Shown here: positions 22,454 through 35,238 of the stretch, piece by piece
How positions within the stretch are numbered: the first letter of the stretch is position 1
Layout: every line of letters begins with the position of its first letter
NCBI RefSeq assembly: GCF_905220565.1
Contig: NC_059405.1
Location: 13,532,081 to 13,596,080, forward strand
DNA from: Melitaea cinxia
Taxonomy: Eukaryota > Arthropoda > Insecta > Lepidoptera > Nymphalidae
Reading direction: 5' to 3'
Length of the DNA stretch: 64,000 bases
Notes under the pieces: generated by a model
What the model saw: only the letters and a program-made list of their open reading frames with translations
What the model was told of the DNA's origin: nothing
Databases searched by the model: none
Program-made: the position numbers and the translations under genes

Positions 22454-22840
22454 ATTTTTGAATATCATATCAAAAATGTTTAGAATTCCTAATGTGTGGG
22501 TAACACAAAAATAAAATCGTACATATTAAAAATAAGCATGGTGTCGTCTCCTGTCAAAGATTTTCATTGTAATATGAAACTTTGAATAGTTACGGGTCTC
22601 TGTAAAGAACTCACTATAGACGGCGCCACGGTTCTCTTAAACCGAAAATAAAAATCATCATATCAAAAATTTCGCTCGAGCGGGTACATCGTTCCATAGC
22701 TTAATTGGCTAGAGCGCCGACACGGTCAGTCGGAGACGCGGGTTCGTATCCCGCTGGAGCGGTCAATTTTTGATATGATATTCAAAAATGTTTAGAATTC
22801 CTAATGTGTGGGTAACACAAAAATAAAATCGTACATATTA
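22454..22840 (+). repeat. segment framed by 24-bp inverted and ~57-bp direct repeats
   Basis: 22454-22478 and 22766-22790 are inverted copies (atttttgaatatcatatc against gatatgatattcaaaaat). The sequence that follows each arm, 22471-22528 and 22783-22840 (aatgtttagaattcctaatg, then tgtgggtaacacaaaaataa), is directly repeated. A shortened third copy of that tail lies at 31838-31877. The simplest reading is two copies of one SINE-like element sharing a tail, the second with a tRNA-like head and the first 5'-truncated; a small TIR transposon is an alternative. Confidence 0.6.
22690..22762 (+). tRNA. tRNA-like cloverleaf, probably a SINE head or pseudo-tRNA
   Basis: These 73 bases fold as a complete tRNA. 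Acceptor stem CGTTCCA/TGGAGCG (one G-U), D arm GCTT...GAGC around an AATTGG loop, anticodon stem CCGAC/GTCGG with a 7-nt loop ACGGTCA, and T arm GCGGG-TTCGTAT-CCCGC. The A box (tagcttaattgg) is good and the B box (ggttcgtatcc) has one mismatch. The nominal anticodon GGT would be Thr, which eukaryotes rarely use, and position 33 is C instead of the conserved U. The unit is enclosed by a perfect 15-bp inverted repeat (22657-22671 / 22765-22779). A repeat-derived tRNA relic is more likely than a working tRNA. Confidence 0.5.
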
Positions 22841-24266
22841 CAATAATTACATAAAATTTTAATATTCGTTCAGTGTGTACCATTTTTAAAATATTAGTGT
22901 AAGTTTAGACTTATAAAAATAAGAAAACCTTCACGTTTTTCTGAGCTTAATGATCGTTTTCGTTTCATAGTTAGTGTTTTTGCAGTTGAGTTTCGTAATA
23001 CACCTTATCGCAGTGACACACATAGGAATAAGGTCACTTTTACTGATAGGCTACTATGAGTTAAATGTTTACGTAAATATTTTCATAGAACACACATCAG
23101 AGATTTTGCAATTCTTTCTAATATGAACTATGTTTATCAAGCTTAGAATTCAATGTTTATATAATAAAAAAGGTAACTTAACGGTTGTCCATAAAAAAAA
23201 CACGTTTCTTTGACATGTTATAACTCCATCAAACAATTTATTCAAATAATTCTATTCTCACATGAGCAATTTTTATAACTCTATGTAAAAAAAAAATGAA
23301 TGAAAACTTATCAATGTATTATATAAGTGAAAACGACTTTTTTATTTCAGTCTTATGGGGACTCGCTTTAATTAGCCCTTTTATACTACATAGTACCTAG
23401 TAGTCAGATTATAATTGTTACTTACATAATATGTTATTTCACTATTACTAAGAGACGCTGACAGTGCTGATGTCTTTTCACTATTAGATTTGAACAAATG
23501 AATATTATCTAAGCAGAGCTTTATAATTGAAATGGACTTTACTTATACATTTAGCTTTTTTAAAATATATTTATTAAAAAGTGAAATCTTTGACCATAAC
23601 TTACATTAAAAAAAATATGAAATCCCTCGACACTCTCCAACAATAGTCACTCTATTCAATTTTGCAGCTATGTTACGTGTTCATGTGTTTTTTAAATTGA
23701 ATACCGTAAAGCGTGTCAAAAATCACTTTCGTTCGACTAACGAGTATAAAGCCAATATGAAAGATAATTGCCAATCAATAAATTTTGTTTACTTTCTCTG
23801 ATTAGTCGACATTCGTGATTATGATTGATTGACTGTATAAAAAATTTAAATTGAAAATAATTAAAATTGATATGTTTATTTTTGAAATATATTTTGAATT
23901 TAAAATCAAAATTTTTAAGGAAACAATCCAAATGATATTTACTGATCAAAATGAAAGTAAAAAAATAAACTTGATTCAAATATGCTTCGAAAGCACTTTC
24001 GAATCGCCATTTAACAAATTAAAATTTTAAAGTGATTATTATTTTAAAAATTAAAGCACTACCGATTTGAAATCTAGATTCTGCAGAGAAATATCGGCAA
24101 GAAACTCCACAGTTACTCTTTTGGAAATAATATAATGCTAGCCACATACATAAAAATATACATATAAGCGTACATAATTATATGTAAATGATATTTTTTT
24201 ATAGTCTGTCAATCATTAAAACTAACATGTAATAATACAATAAAGAAGCAACTATAAATAAGCTAA
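22841..24266. other. AT-rich stretch, nothing recognised
   Basis: No exon-like composition and no repeat shared within the window was recognised. Confidence 0.45.
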
Positions 24267-24444
24267 TCTATACTAATATTATAAAGAGGTAAAATTTCTA
24301 ACTTTGTTTGTATGTAGGGGGTAATCTTCGCAAATACTGATCCGATCATGAAAATTCTTTCACTAACAGAAAGCTACACTATTCAGGAGTGACATAGGCT
24401 ATATTTTATTGTGATAGAACAACAAAAATAGGTGAAAAATCTTA
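24267..24444 (+). mobile_element. Helitron-like 5' fragment
   Basis: It begins tctatactaatattataaag, a 5' end typical of lepidopteran non-autonomous Helitrons (starts with TC). It runs into gatccgatcatgaaaattct and is cut off by the next element at about 24445. A minus-strand copy of the same 5' end lies near 37491. Confidence 0.5.
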
Positions 24445-24646
24445 TCTTGTATATAAAATTTTCGTGTCACAATGTTAGTTAAAATACTCAAAACGGGTGG
24501 ACAGATTTTTATGAAAATTTGTGTGCATATCGGGTAGGTCTGAGAATCGGCTATCATCTATTTTTCACACTCCTAAGTTATAAGGGGGGGGGATTAAGGG
24601 GGGTTAATAATATATTTCGCAACACAACATTTGCGGGGTCAGCTAA
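24445..24646 (+). mobile_element. short non-autonomous Helitron (family F)
   Basis: It starts tcttgtatataaaattttcg, carries ggtctgagaatcggctatca and a G-rich run, and ends gcggggtcagctaat, a decayed CTAG terminus. Minus-strand relatives are at 33033-33185 and 62551-63059. It abuts the preceding Helitron fragment. Confidence 0.55.
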
Positions 24647-24949
24647 TATTGTATAACCCTAAAAGTATTTTCCTAATTAAGTTTCACGGAATAATCTTTA
24701 GTAGGAAAAGTTTTGTTTTTTCGTTTCAGCAGAATTAAAAATTCTTTAATCAAATAGAACTGTAATTATGTTCGATAAAAAAAGTCAAATTATCCCTGAA
24801 GGATAACAAAACTTTGTTCATTATGAAACTTTTAATTATGTCTTAAAGGGTGGAAGAGACTTCGTGTTGTACATTTCAAAGTGAAGTTTTAGTAACACTA
24901 AAAATTAGGAGACTAAGGAGAGTAGAAATCGTTACATATGAGACCGATG

Positions 24950-25112
24950 AATGAAATACAGATTGAGACCGATGAATGTTTTCAATACCTATTATAGAGA
25001 TGTTTATCGTGGTCTGGGCGTTTGTGCTTTTGTATTTTGTGTTTACCAGACCCGCGACTCAGGAGATAATCCTACTGAGAGTCGTTGAAATCGTTTATTT
25101 ATTTATTTATTT
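24950..25112 (+). mobile_element. family-C SINE body, head missing
   Basis: The stretch tttatcgtggtctgggcgtt, tttgtgcttttgtattttgt and ggagataatcctactgagag corresponds to the body of the copies at 10.5 kb and 34.8 kb. It ends in (ATTT)n. Confidence 0.55.
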
Positions 25113-25122
25113 TTTCGGTTAG

Positions 25123-25335
25123 GGTACTAAGGGGTGTTGCTCAAAATTTGAAGAAGTCCGACATGGGAAGTAGATTACAGTTAAATGAGACAGAAGATTA
25201 CAGTTAAATGAGACTGTGTGTGATCTTAAGTGCCGTGGTAAGGGAGCCAGAGATCCTGAGAGGCGCCTGCTGTTGCAGGTGGACATAGACTACGATATTC
25301 GCTTATCATCAGGCGGACCGTACGCTTATTTCAAA
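25123..25335 (+). mobile_element. diverged family-A SINE copy 3
   Basis: The tail boxes gttgcaggtggacatagact, ttatcatcaggcggaccgta and cgcttatttc match family A. The middle holds a local tandem duplication of about 23 bp (gattacagttaaatgagac twice, 25183-25226). Confidence 0.5.
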
Positions 25336-27286
25336 CCCTAGTACTATATATATACGAGTATATATATTAAAAAAAAAAACAAGGGGGTACATCGTAGAGC
25401 TATAAAAGCACAAACGGATAGGTTTGCCTAGATTTTGCTTAGCTATGGGATGATTTAGGTTATATCGTTTTATTTTTAATATAATATTTTTTCGCAAAAA
25501 AAAAAACAACTTATTATATAGACCAGTAATTCAATCTAGTTAGACAAAAATATAATCGAGTAAATATGCACTAGTAGAGATAATTCAAAAATACTTGTCA
25601 GAATTCAATTAAATTTCAACAAGATCATGTGACAAGCACCAGCTTTCGATTTAAAAAAAACATAGTCCACTGAGTCAAAGTTCTCTTTCTATCTTCACTA
25701 ACTTATATCTCACTCTAAATTTCCGTTCGCCTCGCTCGGTCACACTTTTCGTAACGTTGTCGTCACGCATTCACCAGCTTATTCCCCAAGTAAAGCGTGC
25801 GTAAAGAAGTTTTTCTTTTAAAAATTTAACCTCTTAAATTACTACAACAAACCAATTTATTTATGAAAAATTTACTTAACCTACATCAAGATTCATTATT
25901 TCTTCAATCATTATGTCATAAAAATTTATTAACCCTTTCAAAAAATAAATAAACAAAAATTTCACAACGTCAATACACGACGAAACTGGGTCAAAGTATC
26001 TTAATTAAAAGATATTAATTTAATTCGAGGAAGAGCATATTGTGAAGACTTACGTCATCACAGGAAAGAAAGTTCGACTTTTATTGGCTTCGGTTTTTAT
26101 AAAATACTTTTTTCGTCATCGTTAACGTTATCATATTGGTCGTCGCTTTGGCACAAACGTGTCCGTAACTGAGTTTTCTGATTACTAGACATGGGTTCGA
26201 CTCTACTTTTGACTAATATTTGTAGCCACCAAATAGATATTTGTCGAGGTTTAGTCGTATGTGTTGTGTATGTTTCCGGTCCTTAAAACTGGATTTCATT
26301 CTTTTGCGAGCCGTCAAAAGTTCAGTGTGTATTTACAAATCATTAGGCTATTTGTAGACGGTTGTTTTGACATAACAGGTGCCAATACCCGTTCTTGCGG
26401 ATTCCCTATGATGTACGGTATATATGTATGTGGCGCCACATCGTGACGTCAACAACGAATCTTTGTGTGTTGTGTGTTAAGTGTGAGCCTGCGTGCGTGT
26501 ATACATGTATGTGTGAGTGATGCACACACACATTAATGAATTGTACACAAGTAAAATTGTGATTTTAAATTGTTTCATGTGATTTTATTTATATAAAACT
26601 AACTGAATTCGTATTACAAGATCGCAGTATCCGTAATAATGCGGAGACAATACAATATTCATGCTTAGTGTAACTTAAATAATGCACGTAGTTATCTGCA
26701 ATTTGTTACCTTATCTGACTAAAGCTACCTTAACATCGACTCTATCTATAATTTTTTTATTCTAGTATATAAATTATAATTTATATTAAAAAATAAGATT
26801 ATAAAAACAGTTTTAATAATTTGGTAAAAATTTGTTAAAAAAATATATATAAATACTTTTTTTTCGTATCGCCTAAATTTTATAAATCTTTGCTTCCTTA
26901 TTGTATTAACTATCTCATTAGGCCTCATTCTTAGCAAGCGGCCGCTCAATTGTTTTGTTCATTAAGGTGAAACGGAGAAAATGGCCGGTTAGAAGTGGTC
27001 ACGGCTAATAGACGGACTCACGGACATTACGATATGCGAGCGTAACAGAAGAAAGACAAAAAATCCAAATATTTATGTACACTGGTACATATATTGACAA
27101 ACATGATAGGCAGTATTATGGTTAAATCAAAAACTACTCGTCACATCTTGCTAATATTGAAATGGGACACGACACGCACCAACTTGCATATAAAAAAAAT
27201 AAAAAAAAAGTAAAATCGTTACACTCAAAAAGTTATGAGGTAACGAATTTATAAACACTAGTATACGACCATTCTCTTTTTTTAAG
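25336..27286. other. AT-rich stretch; possible family-C fragment
   Basis: A faint family-C trace (cgtatgtgttgtgtatgttt) lies near 26160-26285. A slightly GC-richer patch at about 25690-25800 is unexplained. Confidence 0.4.
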
Positions 27287-27565
27287 TTTTTTTTATGTCA
27301 CTAGGTCGGAAAACAAGCGTACGGCTCACCTGATGGTAAGCGATTACCGTAGCTTATAGACACCTATAACACCAAAAGCATCGCAAGCGCGTTGCCGACC
27401 CAATCCCCAATCCCCCCAGGAGCTCTGGTCACCTTACTCACCAACAGGAACACAATACTACTTGAAAACAGTATTATTTTGCTGTGATCTTCTGTAAGGT
27501 CGAGGTACCCCAGTCGGGCTGCTCCATATTTTGAGCAGGAAATTCCTGCTGTGCCCTACCTCAGG
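27287..27565 (-). mobile_element. family-A SINE copy 4
   Basis: The copy runs from tttttttatgtcactaggtc through aacaagcgtacggctcacct to ctgctgtgccctacctcagg. It is highly similar to the copies at 34958 and 55189, so it is relatively young. Confidence 0.8.
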
Positions 27566-27845
27566 CGGTTAAAAAACTTCCATCAATCTCTACAGCCGTG
27601 TGTCCTTATTTACGGAGGCGCAATTGAAATCACGCTTTTGTGCCAAATGAGATTAGATAAACTTGGCGTTGCTTTCGACAGTTCAGCCGGGGGATATATT
27701 ACGTTGATAAAATCTCGACATACGTGGTCTAAGTGACTTGGCAACACTTGGCAGAACTAACAAAAAATGCCTCTGTTGTAACATTTTGACGGAAAATTTC
27801 GGAAAAGTACTTTTTGAGTTATCTCTAATAAAGCATCTTCTTTTT

Positions 27846-28290
27846 AACCGACTTCAAAAAAAGAGGAGAAGGTTACTCAATTGGACCGTATATACCTATA
27901 TATATATCTATATTTTATGTATGTTCGGGGATAACTTCGTAATTTACGAACCGATTTTGATAATCTTTTTTGTTACAAGGGGCATATCCCTGGTGTAGTA
28001 TCATGACTAGGAAACCAGGATCTGATGAGGGGATCCCAGAGATATCGAGGGAAACTCGAAAATCCGCATAACTTTTTACTGGGTGTACCGATTTTGATAA
28101 TTTTTGATTTAATCGAAAGCCTATGTTAATCATGTGGTCATATTTAAATTTTATCGAGATCTAATTACAACTTTTGGAGTAATCTTTGATAATGCGTATT
28201 TACTTGACTAATTTTGCGTCTGCTTACGTTGTATTACTTGTCGATATAATTGAAGTCGGTTTTTTCGTTTGCCTGCAAATACAATTATAT
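27846..28290 (+). mobile_element. family-D element with subterminal inverted repeats and 3' hairpin
   Basis: It starts AACCGACTTC (27846) and has the inverse GAAGTCGGTT at 28252-28261. A hairpin-like TTTGCctGCAAA and acaattat follow immediately, as in the copies at 42.6 kb and 58.7 kb. It holds about one copy of the internal 142-bp unit (ccgattttgataat, aggaaaccaggatctgatga). Non-coding; see the 42.6 kb entry for interpretation. Confidence 0.65.
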
Positions 28291-29529
28291 TTAATCTTTT
28301 GCAAAACTTTTTTTTTCATTTACAAGCAAATATAATTGTTCATTTTTAATTCAAAATTGAGTTGAATATTATTCATGTATTACAAATTGGTAACGAATTA
28401 TAATGACATTTTTCTTTTCAAAATGTCGTAAATATTTGCTTGGAGCTTTATTCATACGTTTTAATTTTAATTTACAATTACACCAACTTGACGTTAGTAT
28501 ATTTGAGGTATCGTTTGCATTTGACTTGTAATAGTAGTGCAGACTAATTATAAAGACAAATGTTTCTTTTAAGACTGATAATACGGAACCCTTTTCTAAG
28601 AAAGATATTTTATTATAATGAAGCAACTTTTTTGGATTTTATCGCGGTTTAATAAATTAAATTAATGCCCGACGTATCGGATACTTTACAGTAACCATGG
28701 TCACGAGAAAAAAACAATTAAAAAGGTATTTTTTTTCATAATAAAAATTAAGAATATAAGAGATTAAGAAATAAAATATAACGTACAGCATCTATACACT
28801 TAGCGGTAACTATAAGCGTTCATAGATCTAACGATCTCAATGCGATATATCTAGTAGGTACTAAGTAAATAAATAAAACAATATGCTTCAACCAGTAGTC
28901 AATAATACCGTTTCTAAAATAGTCATAAATATTATTTAGACAGTATTTTACCTGACCACTATAGTGGCGCGCTTCGGTAAAAGACTTTTTAGAGAATCTC
29001 CTTAGCTAAAAGACTTAAAAGAAGTTTTTTAATGATTTTGTAAAATGTCGACGATTATAAATGTAAAATTTACCTTTTATTAATATCAAAATACCAGTAA
29101 TTAGTTCAAACAAATCTATAAACTCGAATTTGTTCTGATTTCGACATTTATTTCGTACTACTTTTACCTAATCACGGAAGTACACAGTGATCGAATCAGT
29201 GCTTTTAAACCATAAATAATAAGAAAATTAGGTACTTGAAGCAATCTAAAACACATATCGAATTAGGTTGACTTGCTTTGTTCGCTAAAAACACAGCCAC
29301 CAGCGAATAGGAAGTTTTCTGCAGATATCACATGCCAAAATGCGAAGTAAACGTAATAAATAAAAACGATACCATCTCGTTTATGGACCGTTTCGCTTTC
29401 ATTTCGCCCGCTGGACATCGTTACTATCAAAGAATAGAGATATATAGAAATGGTTGTAGTCTTAAACTCAGATACCCTGAATATTATTTCTAAAGTAATT
29501 TAAAAAATAATAATAATGAGATTCAATGC
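28291..29529. other. AT-rich stretch, nothing recognised
   Basis: No coding signal or shared repeat was identified. Confidence 0.45.
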
Positions 29530-29801
29530 AACTAGGTCGGCAAACAAGCGTACCGCTCACCTGATGGTAAGCGATTACGGTAGTCTATAGACGTCTGCAA
29601 TATCAGAAGCCTTACAAGCGCGTTGCCGACCCCACCTTTATATCATCCCCAGGAATTTCTGGTCACTTTACTCACTACAGAAACACAACACTGCTTGAAA
29701 GCAGTATTATTTACCTGTGATCTACTCTAAGGTCGAGTTACTTCCCCAGTGGGGCTAATCCAGATTTTGAGCAGGATAATTCCTGCTGTGCCCTACCTCA
29801 C
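29530..29801 (-). mobile_element. family-A SINE copy 5
   Basis: The copy runs from aactaggtcggcaaacaagc to gctgtgccctacctcactta. It has more substitutions than copies 4, 6 and 7, and its poly(T) is missing. Confidence 0.75.
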
Positions 29802-31693
29802 TTATTTACACATAATTACATCAGTTATTACTTTTAATTTTATGAAATTTATTGCGATTGTTACTTTGAAACTCTGTTGCTGACACCATTGTTGCTTGTC
29901 ACCTGCGGTAATTAGTACCTATAGTAAAAGTAAGTCCTAAGTCCCGTAGAATTAAAAGTGTTCATTATTGAATTATATTAAAATAATCTTAGACAAAAAA
30001 TTACTCCATATACGAGAATACGTTAGAACATTTGATCAGATAAATATTTACACAGATCATACAGATGTGTTTCAAGGTATGAGCGTTTATTTGTGTCTTG
30101 TATTTCCGGAATCCCGATAGTCAAAATACACATCCTAATGTTGGCTATTATGTTTGAAATATTTATTAATGTCTAGAATTACTCATTAAAAATATAATTA
30201 AACACAAAAAAAATTATAATTGATAATTCAGTTTTAAATAGGTTCATTTAAATACGATAGTTCTTATAAATTATTCTACCATTTCTAACATAGGTGTATT
30301 CTGTGATCTTAATAATCCATAAAACAGGTTAATGTTTAACGCAATGAGTTTTATTGTTCAGAAGCGATGCTGGGATTATTTAATTTACCAAATTGTTTAT
30401 GGCACATCACTAAAAGTAAATCTTTCGTTTGTTTTTTAAGAATGATTTATCGAAACATTTTCATATTACATTATATATAAAATACAATTAATTACATTAT
30501 ATAAAAAATATATACAGCGAGTATTGATATGTTCAATAAACGATTAATTGCAAATATAACGCCAGCTACATACGTTACACAGAAATTGTAATAATATATT
30601 GTTGGTTATAATAATGGAATCCTATTGTTTTATATCGAGTCTTCAATGGCTTACACTTAATTATTATAAAGGTTTGGGGAATGTGAAGAACAGGGTGTAA
30701 AGTTCCTCATCCACCACCGCAAGGTCAGTTGTGTCTGGTGGGCTACTGCCCCCCCCCCCAACGGTTAATGTCGGGTTCTTGTATATATTTTGAATCTTCG
30801 GATAACTTTTAATATCGCGATGTAGGATACGTCAGTTCTTAGTTCGTATGTTGCAAGATAGATGTCGCTACAAAGGCGTTAGGTATTTGTATGGTTATTT
30901 TATGATTACACAAAAAGGTTTAAAGTTTAGATACAAGCTATTATTTTTTTTTATTAAGCTTATTTATTTATTTATTATACTAAAACCCTGATAACACATA
31001 TTTATAAGCTATAAATAAAAAAAATTAATTGTCTACAAATCGTAGTAAGTAATGGTACCGTAATGGGTAAGTAAGTAAGTCGTAGTAAGCTTAAAAACAA
31101 ATTCCCGTAAATCTGTTAGGGTTGTCAATTATGTAATTGTTTTTTGCATCAATTAGAATAAAGCATTGTACGAAAAGATAAATACCAAAACTACTTAATT
31201 ATTTTAATTCAGGCCAAACAGGGTAGCCCTGAAGAATTTTAATTTTTTTACCTTGAGACGTTTTTCTAACATGTATAATATCTGAATTATAAGGCGTTAT
31301 TCGCGATAATCTGTAAATAATTTTAATTCTTTCTTTAATTTTATTTTAATAAAAATCTTAATTAATCTCCTTAAAACATTAACGTTACGAAAAAAAATTA
31401 GGTTACATTAATGTTTACTTATTATTTACAGTAATTGATTGCGTGAAATGTTTCCGACGAAATAAATGAAAGAAAGAATTTTTTATAATTGAGAAATTCC
31501 GTGTTAAGTTATTTATATCTAAGATGGAATCCATTACGTACAATACTATTCGCATTATGACTGAACTACATGAAATAAGAAAAAGTATATTGTTGCTAGA
31601 AGCCCGAATAGGTTTTGTAAGGATAAAATAAAGTAAATAGGAACCTGAAAAATACAAACTAAAAGAAACTCAAAACAAAGAAAAAATCTTAGC

Positions 31694-31695
<2 letters not shown>
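29802..31695. other. AT-rich stretch with a C11 run
   Basis: A C-homopolymer lies at about 30750-30761 in an otherwise AT-rich interval. No gene or shared repeat was recognised. Confidence 0.45.

Positions 31696-31734
<39 letters not shown>
31696..31734. repeat. (TA)n microsatellite
   Basis: About nineteen uninterrupted TA units. Confidence 0.95.
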
Positions 31735-31736
<2 letters not shown>

Positions 31737-31837
31737 TGTAAGCTAACCTTGGTAACCGTTTATCATATGACTGTTTTACACATGCACATGAAAAATAAAA
31801 GAATTAAATTAAAAATAATATAATTAAACATTTATGA

Positions 31838-31877
31838 ATGTGTGGGTAACACAAAAATAAAATCGAAGATATTAATC
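31838..31877 (+). repeat. truncated copy of the 22.5 kb tail repeat
   Basis: Gaatgtgtgggtaacacaaa then aataaaatcg is shared with 22491-22519 and 22803-22831. Confidence 0.7.
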
Positions 31878-31964
31878 TAATTAAATTAAAAATAATATAA
31901 TTATAACGTTTAAAGACAGATCAAGACAATCATCTACGTTACTGTCACGACAATAACTATTTTT

Positions 31965-32050
31965 TGAAGTGAAACTCCTTTGGGCACATGAAGATTTGTA
32001 TAAATATAAACGAAACTTAAAAATTAGTTTGCCCAAGAAGTTTCACTTCA
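31965..32050. mobile_element. small inverted-repeat MITE
   Basis: The left arm tgaagtgaaactcctttgg (from 31965) pairs with the right arm gcccaagaagtttcacttca (32031-32050), about 20 bp with one bulge. The unit is 86 bp. Its arms resemble those of the larger element at 46946-47145. Confidence 0.55.
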
Positions 32051-32057
32051 GACATGT

Positions 32058-33032
32058 GTACTTTGTACGCACGTACTTTTTCCTTTTGACTTCTTAAAAA
32101 AATCGTATAAAAGCAAGTGAAACCAAGTAAAGATACGTGTCAAAACACTAAGTTGTTAATGATTTTATATCTTAATTGCGTGCTACACATGACTGCGACA
32201 ACGTCCGACGCAGCATCCGCCACAAATCAACGCGAGAAAGCCAGATGAAGATAACATTTCTATTTGCTACTGTATTTTAAACGAAAATATGAAATATCTT
32301 TCTTGTTTTATATACGAATTAATTATGAGTTAGAACGTATTTAATTATTTTTGCAATTTATTTCATTTAGATAAAAGATAATACACATATAAGATAGTAT
32401 TAAAAATTTTATTACCTACTTAGAAATGTAATACAATTGTATATAAAAAGTTGAAGTAAGGACCTCTTTATTTATATCGTAATATTGCTTTATTTTGTTA
32501 TACATTTAGCTATACATAACTAAACTAATTTTGGTTTTAAATAAGTAGGTAAATATATAATAAATTTATCAGACAGACATTGTTCTGTCTTATGAACTGT
32601 CAAATAAGTGACCTAAAATAATCGTTAAGAATTATAAAATCAAACAAATTCTTTTTTTTGCTCCAATATGATAGAAAATTTAAAAAAGGAATGTAGTCGG
32701 TACAATTCTGCAGTCGTGGTGTGACTAAAAAAAAAGGAAATAGGAATTTACTTTTATATTAGATAAAATTATTTTAACATTTTAACGAGTTATCAAATAA
32801 TTGAATTTATTAATGTGAAAAGTTCATTATATATATTCCTTTTACTACGACTTATCTCTCGAAGTCTTGTAACTCGATGTATTCTTGATAAGATAGAGAA
32901 ATTATTTCCTGTTTTATTTGAAAGAATAATATAAATATATTAAATATTTTATTAATAAGAAGTTTCACGTTATTTTTTGACATTTATTAATTCTGTTTAG
33001 CTACTACAATACGTATAAAATATATTGTGATA
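32058..33032. other. AT-rich stretch, nothing recognised
   Basis: A short GC-richer patch at 32185-32245 is unexplained. Confidence 0.4.
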
Positions 33033-33185
33033 CTAGCTGACCCAGCAAACGTCGTTTTGCCATATATGTTATTAACTCCTTTAACCCCCCCCCCCTTTTC
33101 ATAAACTTAGGGTTATGAAAAATAAAAGATGTTGGCCGATTCGCAGACCTACTCTATATCCACACAAAATTTTATAAAAGTTGAA
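33033..33185 (-). mobile_element. truncated family-F Helitron
   Basis: The CTAG at 33033 begins ctagctgacccagcaaacgt. It is followed by ttttgccatatatgttatta, a C run, and gccgattcgcagacctactc. On the minus strand this is the 3' end of a family-F Helitron; the 5' half is missing. Confidence 0.55.
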
Positions 33186-34744
33186 TATTTACTATCTATA
33201 TTTACCTTTATACAGTACTGGAAAAAAGTATTTGCAATACGTTAATTTCATAATTAGTAGTTTGAAAATAACGGAAGAAAGCATACAATTTAAATAAGTT
33301 GTTGAATTTTTATGACATATTTTTTGATATAGATAATAATTGAAAGTACTATACATATATCGGAAACGTCCAAAACATTACCAACGAAACGAAAAAATGT
33401 TGCAAACGAAATGTTTATTCGTGTAATACCACTGACATCTTACGATGTTATCATCACGATCCGATATTAAAAACAATAAAATACTCAATACACATACAGT
33501 ATAATACATGCATTCGATTTATCATCCAACAGAATGACGATTCTTTATAAACGCATACATTAAATCTGTCACACTAAGCAACGCGTACATAAACCAAAAA
33601 TAAACTAAACGACTATTAGACAGGCGCAGCCGGGGGCGAGGTGCAGCGTTATGACGCAATTTACAACCACCACAGTTGTCAGGCTCCTTTATATATATAA
33701 ATAATACCACCGATTAGCATTGCTGATAGGACTACAGATTGTTGACTATTTATTATGATTCCCTTACTTGAGTTATTACGGTTCTCGCCTGACTTTATCG
33801 CTTTCGTACTTTTACATGGACATTAATCCTGGTTTGTAATTGTAAATATTAAATGTATATTTGTAATAAAGGTTTATTTTATGGCATGATTTTGTTTAAG
33901 GAAAAATGTTTCAAAATTATAAGTGTCAAATATGACATACGTAACAATACGTACAATACATCATATGTCATATTTGATACGACATCTCGTATCGTATATT
34001 ATAAATGGATATATATTTAAAATGAAAATTTCGTTCATATATTTTCATATCACTTTTTTACTATTACTTTTGAAAGAACGAAGTCTGTCCGGACAGCCAG
34101 TTGTATATAAGTATATTTTTATTCATTGTTTGGAAATGCTTTTGAGGCCTTAATTAGCTATGTTTTAAACCTTTTATAGCAATACAAGTAATTGAACGTA
34201 ATTCATATTAACGATAAATCTCTGTAAGCAGGCCTTATCCCCCATTTATTTCTAGACAAGTTTCCAGGCACACTCAATCCTGTATTAAGCCTCCTATTTG
34301 TTACTATTAAATTCACTATTTCTTAGAACTAGACAATTTATACTAATTTAATAGTTTAATTTATTCTCACCCTTTAGCGTTTGGTAATTGAGTTTATATT
34401 TTAAATTTATTATCTACTAACTGGACACGCGATTTTGTTTGCGTTTGTATATTTTGACTTTTATTCCTTCTCCATAAGGTACCGTGCAAAAATTCAGGAT
34501 AATAAGTCCCCACTCTAAATCTTCATTGCACAGTATTTGAATTGTTATAGTTTCATTATAAATACAATTTATTTACTTATAAAACGTAAAAAATGTTTTT
34601 AATGTGGGATTAATTTTAATTTGTAAAGAATTATGTCCGAAGTAATTAATAATAAAAAAGTGTAACTAAACAAACTCAGGAATAACATTGTAAGTTAATT
34701 TTAAGCTATTATATTAATATTTTGGAAATATAGTATTTATAATC
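33186..34744. other. AT-rich stretch, nothing recognised
   Basis: A GC-richer patch at about 33590-33680 (aggcgcagccgggggcgagg) is not part of a recognised repeat and no splice-flanked frame was found. Confidence 0.4.
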
Positions 34745-34935
34745 AAATATTTTGAGTCGCATGTTCGATTCCCGCTCACGTCAGACATATGTTTCGACCA
34801 TATAGATGTTAGTCGTGGTCTGGGCGTTGTGTATGTGTATTGTATGTTTCCGGACCAGGAGAAGGAAAGATCAACACAGGAGAAAATCCTACTGGGGGAT
34901 CCGTTGAGTGTGAAGCGTTTATTAATTCGTAAATT
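34745..34935 (+). mobile_element. family-C SINE with residual tRNA-like head
   Basis: A residual B box (gttcgattcccgctc) is followed by gtcgtggtctgggcgttgtg, tgtatgtttccggaccagga and agaaaatcctactgggggat. Confidence 0.6.
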
Positions 34936-34957
34936 CTTAATAATGTACCTTTTTTAT

Positions 34958-35238
34958 TTTTTTTTATGTCTCTAGGTCGGCAAACAAGCGTACGGCTCAC
35001 CTGATGGTAAGCGATTAACGTAGCTTATAGACACCTGCAACACCAGAAGCATCGCAAGCGCGTTGGCGACCCAATCCCCAATCCCCCCAGGAGCTCTGGT
35101 CACCTTACTCACCAACATGAACACAATACTGCTTGAAAACAGTATTATTTAGCTGTGATCTTCTGTAAGGTCGAGGTACAACCCTAGTCGGGCTGCTCCA
35201 TATTTTGAGCAGGAAATTCCTGCTGTGCCCTACCTCAG
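34958..35238 (-). mobile_element. family-A SINE copy 6
   Basis: The copy runs from ttttttttatgtctctaggt to gctgtgccctacctcagtta, very similar to copies 4 and 7. Poly(T) at the left is its 3' A tail. Confidence 0.8.

Noticed and set aside
33522..33710. GC-richer 62-residue minus-strand frame
   Set aside because: No splice-flanked structure, no family resemblance and composition limited to a short patch.
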